Assembly: GCA_013373085.1 (NCBI GenBank)
Contig: JABXIM010000028.1
Location: 1 to 64,000, forward strand
Origin: Oceanospirillaceae bacterium
GTDB taxonomy: Bacteria > Pseudomonadota > Gammaproteobacteria > Pseudomonadales > Balneatricaceae
DNA: 64,000 nucleotides
Direction: 5' to 3'
In this document: positions 7,999-14,337 of the stretch, in pieces
Position numbering within the stretch: the stretch's first letter is position 1
Layout of the letters: the number at the start of each line of letters is the position of its first letter
Translations under genes and position numbers: made by a program
The notes under the pieces: model-generated
Seen by the model: only the letters and a program-made list of their open reading frames with translations
Told to the model about the DNA's origin: nothing
The model's database searches: none

Positions 7999-8298
7999 AT
8001 GGGTCTGGGAGCCATACTGAAGAAAATGTTCGGCGCCGCTGACAACGACACCGGAGAGGGAAGTCTCGGCGAGGCGATCGAATACAAGGGATATCAGATC
8101 TACCTGAAAGCGCGCCCGATGGACGGCCAGTTCGGCGTTGGCGGCGTGATCCGCAAAGAGATCGACGGCGAGATGCGCGAGCACCTGTTCTTCCGCGCCG
8201 ACCAGCTACCCAGTCGCGAAATGTGCGACGAACTGACGCTGCAAAAAGCCAAGCAGACCATCGACCAGCAGGGTGACGATATTTTCGGCCGACCGTAG
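7999..8298 (+). CDS. HlyU-family protein (small transcriptional-activator-like)
   Basis: The product is 99 residues from MGLGAILKKMFG. The core EYKGYQIYLKARPMDGQFGV, then IDGEMREHLFFRAD and a C-terminal AKQTIDQQGDDIF, matches the HlyU family of small proteobacterial proteins. The name comes from a Vibrio haemolysin activator, although most members are uncharacterised and this one carries no obvious DNA-binding motif. A GAGG site is nine bases before the chosen ATG; an alternative ATG at 7984 adds five residues. Its TAG stop is part of a GTAGGATGGGT repeat element. The 40-bp repeat array sits just upstream. Confidence 0.7.
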   Translation: MGLGAILKKMFGAADNDTGEGSLGEAIEYKGYQIYLKARPMDGQFGVGGVIRKEIDGEMREHLFFRADQLPSREMCDELTLQKAKQTIDQQGDDIFGRP

Positions 8299-8373
8299 GA
8301 TGGGTGAAGGCGCCGTCGGCACATTCCCGCCGATTTGCACCGAGCGCTGACGACGGCGTAACCCATCCTGCTA
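8295..8373. repeat. Inverted-repeat element between convergent genes
   Basis: GTAGGATGGGT at 8295-8305 is matched by ACCCATCCTGC at 8361-8371, enclosing about 55 bases that contain a second inverted pair (GCGCCGTCG and CGACGGCG). The left end supplies the TAG stop of the HlyU-family gene and the right end abuts the TAG stop of the cysteine synthase fusion. The structure could act as a bidirectional terminator. It is one of several related elements in the window. Confidence 0.7.
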
Positions 8374-9858
8374 GTTTCGTGGATGCAGCCAGGCCGGCAG
8401 CAGCGAATAGGGATCGACTTTTACGCTGCTGTCGAATGTTGCCCCCGCCCGTTCCAGTCGCTGCTGCAGACGCCCGTCCCTGAATTCATCGAACACTTCT
8501 GTGCAGCCGCCGACGAACTCGCCGCCAACAAACACCTGTGGAATGGTGACGCAGCCGGTCCGTGCATTCAGCACCTGACGGATGGCACCGCCACGGTTAT
8601 CGGCCTGGTACTCGGTACTGTCGAGGTCGACCGAGCGATAGTCGATACCGCAGCGGGCAAACAGCTTGCGCAACGACCAGCAGAACTCGCACCACTCGAG
8701 CGCGAACATCACCACCGGCTGCCGGCTGTCCGATAGCACCTGCTCGACGAAGTCTTCGACCTCGGCGCTGACCGTCACCGCCGCTGCCGCAGCCGGCGCC
8801 GACTGCCCCGGACGGTCGAAGCGGTATCCCGGTGTCGAGCGGGATAACTCCAGCTCCTCTTCGGTCATCTCGGTTTCGATATCGGCGAAAAGCGGCGTAC
8901 TGAGATAACGCTCGCCGGTATCCGGCAGCATGCACAGAATGGTCGTACCCGGTTCGCTGTTACGGGCGATTTCCAGTCCGCCCGCCAGAGTCGCTCCGGC
9001 AGTGATGCCGCAGAAGATTCCCTCCTGCTGCGCCAGCGCACGCGACAGGCCGAGGGCGTCGTTGCCCGCCACCGGCAACACCTGATCGATGTAACCGGAG
9101 GTGACCGCGTCCTCGGTCAGCCGGGAGATGAAATCCGGTGTCCAGCCCTGCATCAGATGCGGCCGGAAGCCCGGATGACTGGCCGCCGGCGCGCCATCGG
9201 CCGAGCGCGCCTGCGGGATGCCAGTGCCCAGCAACGGTGAGTTGTCCGGCTCACAGACCACGACTTTGGTTTGCGGGCTTTGCTCTTTCAGGACCCGGGC
9301 CACGCCCTTGAGCGTGCCGCCGGTGCCGAAACCGGTCACCCAGTAGTCGAGCCGTGTGTCGGCGAAGTCTTCGAGGATTTCCGGTGCGGTGGTGCGCGAA
9401 TGGAACTCGGCGTTGGCCTCGTTCTCGAACTGGCGGCACAGGAACCAGCCGTGCTTCTCGGCCAGTTCCACCGCCTTGGCGAGCATGCCGCTGCCCTTTT
9501 CCGCCGCCGGCGTCAGCACTACCCGGGCGCCGAGAAAGCGCATCATCCGCCGCCGTTCGACGCTGAAGTTCTCGGCCATGGTCACCACCAGCGGATAGCC
9601 CTTACAGGCGCACACCATCGCCAGCCCGATGCCGGTATTGCCGCTCGTCGCCTCGATGACCGTCTGTCCGGGCCGCAGCAGGCCGCGGCGTTCGGCATCC
9701 TCGATCACGCCGAGCGCCAGCCGGTCCTTGACCGACCCCATCGGATTGAAGGCTTCGAGCTTGACGTAGAGGTTGATGCCGGGTGGCGCCAGTCGATTCA
9801 GTCGTACCGCAGGCGTACGCCCGACGGTTTCCAGTATGCTGTCATAACGCCGGCCCAT
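8371..9858 (-). CDS. Cysteine synthase-type PLP enzyme fused to a glutaredoxin domain
   Basis: The 495-residue protein has an N-terminal fold-type II PLP domain (about 1-335). The Schiff-base lysine is K44 in NPMGSVKDR, the substrate loop is TSGNTG at 71-76 and a GTGGTLKG phosphate loop lies near 180. This fits O-acetylserine sulfhydrylase or cystathionine beta-synthase-like enzymes. A linker rich in Ala follows. Then comes a glutaredoxin domain (about 366-475) with the CEFC redox motif at 390-393 and a TIPQVFVGGEFVGG cis-Pro/glutathione site. The fusion suggests delivery or reduction of sulfur bound to the partner domain. A GGAGG site precedes the ATG. It is divergent from the EncFtn gene with 137 bases between starts. 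Confidence 0.85.
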   Translation of the reverse strand: MGRRYDSILETVGRTPAVRLNRLAPPGINLYVKLEAFNPMGSVKDRLALGVIEDAERRGLLRPGQTVIEATSGNTGIGLAMVCACKGYPLVVTMAENFSVERRRMMRFLGARVVLTPAAEKGSGMLAKAVELAEKHGWFLCRQFENEANAEFHSRTTAPEILEDFADTRLDYWVTGFGTGGTLKGVARVLKEQSPQTKVVVCEPDNSPLLGTGIPQARSADGAPAASHPGFRPHLMQGWTPDFISRLTEDAVTSGYIDQVLPVAGNDALGLSRALAQQEGIFCGITAGATLAGGLEIARNSEPGTTILCMLPDTGERYLSTPLFADIETEMTEEELELSRSTPGYRFDRPGQSAPAAAAAVTVSAEVEDFVEQVLSDSRQPVVMFALEWCEFCWSLRKLFARCGIDYRSVDLDSTEYQADNRGGAIRQVLNARTGCVTIPQVFVGGEFVGGCTEVFDEFRDGRLQQRLERAGATFDSSVKVDPYSLLPAWLHPRN

Positions 9859-9995
9859 GACACACCTCCAGGCAAATCGATTCCCGCTAAGCATAGCCGA
9901 TGCGGCAAAAACCACCTTTCGCCACCGCATGCCTCGTCTACAATCTGTTACTAACGCTTCAGGAAGTAAAACCCGACAACAACAGGAGTAAAGGC

Positions 9996-10283
9996 ATGGC
10001 CAACGAAGGCTACCATGAGCCCATCGACGAACTGTCCGACGAAACCCGCGACATGCACCGGGCCATCACGTCACTGATGGAGGAGCTGGAAGCGGTCGAC
10101 TGGTACAACCAGCGCGTGGATGCCTGCAAGGACGACGAGCTTCGCGCCATCCTCAGGCACAACCGCGACGAGGAAAAGGAACACGCGGCGATGGTGCTGG
10201 AATGGATCCGACGGAAAGATCCCAAACTTGATTCCGAACTACGCGACTACCTGTTCACCGACAAACCGATCGCGCACGATTGA
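9996..10283 (+). CDS. Encapsulated-ferritin-like protein (EncFtn), without cargo peptide
   Basis: The 95-residue protein reads EGYHEPIDELSDETRDMHRA, then MEELEAVDWYNQRVDA and HNRDEEKEHAAMVLEWIRR, the signature of the EncFtn ferroxidases that load iron into encapsulin nanocompartments. By alignment to the Rhodospirillum rubrum protein from memory, the ferroxidase ligands E30, E60 and H63 and Tyr37 are conserved. Characterised members carry a C-terminal extension with an encapsulin-docking peptide; this one stops at LFTDKPIAHD. No encapsulin shell gene is next to it. An AGGAGTAAAGGC site precedes the ATG. It is divergent from the cysteine synthase-glutaredoxin gene. Confidence 0.85.
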   Translation: MANEGYHEPIDELSDETRDMHRAITSLMEELEAVDWYNQRVDACKDDELRAILRHNRDEEKEHAAMVLEWIRRKDPKLDSELRDYLFTDKPIAHD

Positions 10284-10300
10284 CGGGTGAGTGATGAGTG

Positions 10301-10540
10301 GTAGACGGGTGGAGCGACGCTTTGCAGGGGGCATCCGGTCCTGACTTGGACAGGGCGTCGTGAAACCCATCTTTAGCTGCAGGTTTGGTTGCAGGACCAA
10401 CGGGACGCAGCCCAAAGCCACTTTCCCTGCCATCCGCGACAAATCGATCTGCAAAACAATCGATATAATGGGTTACGGCGCGCCTGGACCTCCCCGGGAC
10501 GGCATTACCGGAGCAGTGCGCGCCTGCACCCAACCTACAG
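10301..10540. repeat. Two degenerate copies of the GGGT...ACCC inverted-repeat element
   Basis: The 250-base gap between EncFtn and the ABC exporter holds GTAGACGGGTGGAGCGACGC (10301-10320) paired with GAAACCCATC (10362-10371). A second element runs from ATAATGGGTTACGGCGCG at 10465 to CGCGCCTGCACCCAACCTAC ending near 10539. The right end of the second copy contains the complement of the TAG stop codon of the ABC exporter. No gene is seen here. Confidence 0.55.
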
Positions 10541-12340
10541 CTCGCTGGCGGCGACCTCCCGCTGCTGCTGCTGAATGCGCCAGAGGTGCGCATAGGTGCC
10601 GTTGCGCTCGAGCAGCTCGCCGTGACTCCCCTGTTCCACCAGCCGGCCATCCTGCATCACCAGAATGTGATCGGCGTCGACGATGGTCGACAGCCGGTGG
10701 GCGATCACAAGGCTCGTCTGCCCGCGCGACACCTCGCGAATTGCCCGCAGGATACTACGCTCCGAACGGCTGTCCAGCGATGAAGTGGCCTCGTCGAACA
10801 CCAGGATCGGAGGGCGCTTGAGGATAGTACGGGCAATGGCGACGCGCTGTTTCTCGCCACCGCTGAGCTTGAGTCCGCGCTCGCCCACCAGGGTATGGTG
10901 ACCGTCCGGCAGCTGGGCAATAAAATCGTCCAGATGCGCCAGCCGGATCGCCTCCTGTACCTCCTCCGGTGCCGCATCGATGCGGCCATAGAGGATGTTG
11001 TCGTAGATGGATGCGTTGAACAGCACCGTATCCTGCGGCACGATCCCGATCGCACGGCGCAGCGAGTCCTGTGTAACCGAACGGATGTCCTGGCCGTCGA
11101 TCAGGATGGCGCCATGCTCGATATCGTAGAAACGGAACAGCAACTTCACCAGGGTCGACTTGCCAGAGCCGCTGGCACCGACGACCGCCACCTTCTGCCG
11201 CGGCCGCACCTCGAAGCTGATGCCGTCGAGAATCTGCCGCTCGGGACGGTAGCCGAAATCGACGTTGCGAAACTCGATCCGCCCCTCCCCGACCCGAAGC
11301 GCCTGCGCACCGGCGCCATCCCGGATCGCGGGCTGGCGTCGCAGCAGCGCGAACATGCGCTCGATATTGGCCAGCGAACCTTTCATCTCGCGATAGACGA
11401 AGCCGAGAAAGTTGAGCGGCATGAACAGCTGCATCATGAAGGCATTGATCAGCACGAAATCCCCCAGCGTCATGCTGCCGGCGACGACATTGCGGCCGGC
11501 CAGCACCATCATCGCGGTCATCGCCAGCGCAATGATCAGCGCCTGACCGCCGTTGAGCGCGAACAGCGTCAGGCGATTCTTGCGCCGAGCCTGCTCCCAG
11601 GCCGCCAGATCGCGGTCGTAGTTGTCGGCCTCGTGCCGCTCGTTGGTGAAGTACTTGACCGTTTCGTAGTTCAGCAGGCTATCGATGGCGCGGGAGTTGC
11701 TCTCGGAGTCGGCCCGGTTTGCCGCGCGCACGTATCCGGTACGCCAGTCGGTCGCGACGACCGAATAGGCGACATAAACGATCACCGCCAGCAGCGTGAT
11801 CAATGCGAACCAGGCCGAGTAGTTGAACAGCAACAAGCCCACCACCAGGGCAATCTCGAACAGCGTCGGCACGATATTGAAGACCATGAAGCGCATCAGA
11901 AAACTGACGCCCGAAACCCCGCGCTCGATATCGCGGGACAGACCACCGGTACTGCGGTTGAGGTGGAAGTCCAGCTCGAGGTCATGGAGATGGCGGAACA
12001 CCGTTAGTCCGATGCGGCGCATCGCCCGCTCGGTGACACGCCCGAAAATGGTGTCGCGAATTTCGCCGAACAGGACGTTGGCGAAGCGCACCGTGCCGTA
12101 GGCCAGCAGCAGTCCCAGCGGCAGCGCGACCACCTTGCCCTGCCCCGCGTCAAGTGCATCGACGACATGCTTGAGAATGAACGGCATGCCGACGCTGGCA
12201 AGCTTCGCCGCCACCAGACAGCCCAGCGCCAGAGCGATACGCAGGCGATACTCGAGCAGATAGGGCACCAGAGACTTCAGCGTCTCGAGGTTGAAGCGGA
12301 TATCATCGTTGTCGGGATGGTAGGAAGAACGGCGTCGCAT
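10535..12340 (-). CDS. Atm1/HMT1-like ABC exporter (permease-ATPase half transporter)
   Basis: The 601-residue half transporter has an N-terminal six-helix exporter domain (about 30-320) and a C-terminal ATPase. The ATPase carries Walker A GASGSGKST, signature LSGGEKQRVAIART and Walker B ILVFDEATSSLD. The RFNLETLKSLVPYLLEYRLRI opening and the FGYRPERQILDGISFEV segment resemble the Atm1/ABCB7/heavy-metal-tolerance branch, which exports glutathione-linked sulfur or metal complexes. This assignment to subfamily is by recognition and less sure than the ABC-exporter call. Downstream of it lie the EncFtn and cysteine synthase-glutaredoxin genes, consistent with sulfur or iron handling. It functions as a homodimer in the inner membrane. 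Confidence 0.85.
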   Translation of the reverse strand: MRRRSSYHPDNDDIRFNLETLKSLVPYLLEYRLRIALALGCLVAAKLASVGMPFILKHVVDALDAGQGKVVALPLGLLLAYGTVRFANVLFGEIRDTIFGRVTERAMRRIGLTVFRHLHDLELDFHLNRSTGGLSRDIERGVSGVSFLMRFMVFNIVPTLFEIALVVGLLLFNYSAWFALITLLAVIVYVAYSVVATDWRTGYVRAANRADSESNSRAIDSLLNYETVKYFTNERHEADNYDRDLAAWEQARRKNRLTLFALNGGQALIIALAMTAMMVLAGRNVVAGSMTLGDFVLINAFMMQLFMPLNFLGFVYREMKGSLANIERMFALLRRQPAIRDGAGAQALRVGEGRIEFRNVDFGYRPERQILDGISFEVRPRQKVAVVGASGSGKSTLVKLLFRFYDIEHGAILIDGQDIRSVTQDSLRRAIGIVPQDTVLFNASIYDNILYGRIDAAPEEVQEAIRLAHLDDFIAQLPDGHHTLVGERGLKLSGGEKQRVAIARTILKRPPILVFDEATSSLDSRSERSILRAIREVSRGQTSLVIAHRLSTIVDADHILVMQDGRLVEQGSHGELLERNGTYAHLWRIQQQQREVAASEL

Positions 12341-12404
12341 CGACCGAAGTCCTTGGCTGGATGGCCTTCCACTTTACGTCACGGGCGGCGAGGGCGCGAC
12401 CGCA

Positions 12405-12905
12405 TCAGGTGTGCCGAGGCGGCAGCCAACCCGTACTCTGGCCGATCACCTGCTCCAGCGCCGCGATTTCGCGCGACATTTCCCGTGCCAGGTTGATCAT
12501 AATGAGGCCGAAATCGGCGGGATAGCGCTGCTGGATATCGTGAAACAGCTCGACGCCGATCTCCAGCACCCGCAGCGGCGTTACAGCCACAGCGGTACCG
12601 CTTCGGGGCTGCAGCCCGATCATGGCATCGAAGCCCAACTGCTCGCCGGCGCGAAAGTGCCGGGTCAGCACATCGTACGTCTCAAAATGTTTGTAGAACG
12701 CCAGCATGCCGCTGATCACGACAAAAAAACCGTTCGCCGGCGAGCCGGGGCGGTACAGCACCTCGCCCGACTCCAGCGCCAGCAAGCGCCCCTGCCAGAG
12801 CAGGTGCTGCACGCAGTCGTCGCTCAGGGCGCCGAAGGTCGCCAGCTCGCGGGTATAGCCCGGGGCCAGGGCAGTCAGAAGCTCGGTCGTCTCAAGGACC
12901 CTCAC
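12405..12905 (-). CDS. Single-domain cyclic-nucleotide-binding-fold protein (copy 2)
   Basis: The 166-residue protein is a CAP/CRP-type beta-barrel (about 25-125) with GEVLYRPGSPANGFFVVISG, followed by a C-terminal helix pair. There is no helix-turn-helix and no enzymatic domain. In the phosphate-binding cassette the normal FGE-x-A-L pattern is LGFDAMI, so the ribose-contacting Glu is replaced by Phe, while the Arg is kept (PRSGTAVAV). Canonical cyclic-nucleotide binding is therefore doubtful. It overlaps its paralogue upstream by four bases (ATGA), which indicates co-translation. Confidence 0.75.
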   Translation of the reverse strand: MRVLETTELLTALAPGYTRELATFGALSDDCVQHLLWQGRLLALESGEVLYRPGSPANGFFVVISGMLAFYKHFETYDVLTRHFRAGEQLGFDAMIGLQPRSGTAVAVTPLRVLEIGVELFHDIQQRYPADFGLIMINLAREMSREIAALEQVIGQSTGWLPPRHT

Positions 12906-13411
12906 TGCGACGGCCGCCCGGTTGCCGACTGTTCGGTCAGTTGCAGGATGGCGCGACTCAGCGTACCGACCGCACGCGCCATCTCGCGCGCAAGATTGAG
13001 CAACAGCAGGCCAAACTCATCCGGCTCGCTGACATGCAGTTCGTAAAACTGGTCGGCAGACACCTTGACCACCAGCGTATGATCCTCCGCCGCCACCGCC
13101 GTTGCGGTGCGATCGTGCAACGCGATCATCGCCACGAAGCCAAACTCCTCCCCGCGCAGATGCGGTCGGGTCAGCGCATTCAGTTGGTTATTGCAGACAT
13201 AGAGGTTCATGGCGCCACGCAATACCACGTAGAACGAATCGGTGCGCTCTCCTGGGCGATAGACGACCTCGCCCGCATCGAGCTCAAAGATATCGCCCTC
13301 GCACAACAGGCGCCGCACGACACGATCCGACAGGGCGCCAAAGGTGGACAGTTCCCGGAAATACTCGGGGCCCAGGGTATGCAGGAGCGTTTCGCCATCT
13401 ACCGACTTCAT
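12902..13411 (-). CDS. Single-domain cyclic-nucleotide-binding-fold protein (copy 1)
   Basis: The 169-residue product starts MKSVDGETLLHTLGPEYFRELS and aligns along its length with the downstream paralogue: both carry F(G)ALSD near residue 25, GEVVYRPGERTDSFYVVLRG and a C-terminal LNLAREMARA helix. The phosphate cassette reads FGFVAMIALHDRTATAV, again with Phe in place of the cassette Glu but with the Arg retained. A longer in-frame start at 13519 lacks support. Such stand-alone domains often act as sensor partners; no partner is identifiable here. Confidence 0.75.
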   Translation of the reverse strand: MKSVDGETLLHTLGPEYFRELSTFGALSDRVVRRLLCEGDIFELDAGEVVYRPGERTDSFYVVLRGAMNLYVCNNQLNALTRPHLRGEEFGFVAMIALHDRTATAVAAEDHTLVVKVSADQFYELHVSEPDEFGLLLLNLAREMARAVGTLSRAILQLTEQSATGRPSQ

Positions 13412-13536
13412 CTGAAGAACCGTTCGCACTGGTCGATACCGCGGCCAACGCCGCCGGCCATACCTGACTAGGGGTTGTTGACGTTTTGCAGAGCAACAGG
13501 AAGCATCCACGAACGTCATTAGTCCCTAGTATAGTG

Positions 13537-13995
13537 TCAGGCATACAGAAGACGCCCGCCGACCGCATTGGCGATCGTCACCAGTCCCAGCACCAGATTG
13601 ATGCCGACGATACGGCGTATCCTGTTGAGCTGGGCACCGGCTGCCGCCCAGTCGGCGCTGGCGACCGCCCGCCGCAAACCACGAAAAGGCGCGAAATAAA
13701 GATGACCGAACAGCGCCATCATCATGTAGCCGGTGACCAGCATCAGGTGCACGTGCAGGCCGACGGCGGCAAAGCCGCCGAACTGCAGGATCATCCAGTG
13801 TCCGCTCAGGATCAGTATCGCCACCAGGGCCCAGACCCAGCTGAAAAAACGACGAAACAGTTCTGCCCAGAGCGTCAGGCGCTGGGGCGGCTCCAGTACC
13901 GCCGCTGCCGCGGGACGCAGGCAGACGTAAGCGAGGAACATGCCTCCGACCCAGATCACGGCGGCCAGCAGGTGCAAGGTGATAGCGTAAGGCAT
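13537..13995 (-). CDS. CopD-like small integral membrane protein
   Basis: The 152-residue protein starts MPYAITLHLLAAVIWVGGMFLAY and has four predicted membrane helices (about 3-23, 48-68, 77-97, 128-148). His8, Trp15 and a GLHVHLMLVTGYM segment with two further His residues resemble the CopD/DUF2269-type membrane proteins, which may bind haem or copper between helices. The function is not established for this type. The ATG at 13995 was chosen because the 83 codons upstream translate a direct-repeat region. The neighbour on the right is the repeat block and then cti, divergent. Confidence 0.7.
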   Translation of the reverse strand: MPYAITLHLLAAVIWVGGMFLAYVCLRPAAAAVLEPPQRLTLWAELFRRFFSWVWALVAILILSGHWMILQFGGFAAVGLHVHLMLVTGYMMMALFGHLYFAPFRGLRRAVASADWAAAGAQLNRIRRIVGINLVLGLVTIANAVGGRLLYA

Positions 13996-14040
13996 AGCAG
14001 CATCCCTGTTGTGCAATTTGAAAACAGATGGAAGCACATT

Positions 14041-14209
14041 CCCTGCTCCAGTGCATCCCTGCACGCGCAGGACGACCGCCATGGACGGTGGAAATCCTGG
14101 ATCTGCAGGAGCAGGATTCAGGGAAGTAACTCCCTGTACAAGCCCTGCTCCAGTGCATCCCTGCACGCGCAGGATGACCGCCATTGCCGGTCTGAATCTG
14201 GATCTGCTG
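14041..14209. repeat. Two 66-bp direct repeats
   Basis: Copy one (14041-14106) and copy two (14143-14209) start identically with CCCTGCTCCAGTGCATCC and stay over 90 percent alike through GACCGCCAT to TGGATCTGC. Each copy holds a TGCACGCGCAGG-type imperfect palindrome. They fill most of the 340-base gap between the CopD-like gene and cti. A further inverted sequence (GCTGCGCTGCGCTGAGCGCAGCG) lies at about 14207-14229. No transposase is nearby. Confidence 0.8.
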
Positions 14210-14337
14210 CGCTGCGCTGAGCGCAGCGAAGCAAGGCTCGGCACAGAAGGCCCGGCAATGATGCATCGGCCATTCCGGACTATGCTGCAAAGATGCCCGG
14301 TTACGGGCTACCCCCGCCTTTCCACCGGATGCCATTG

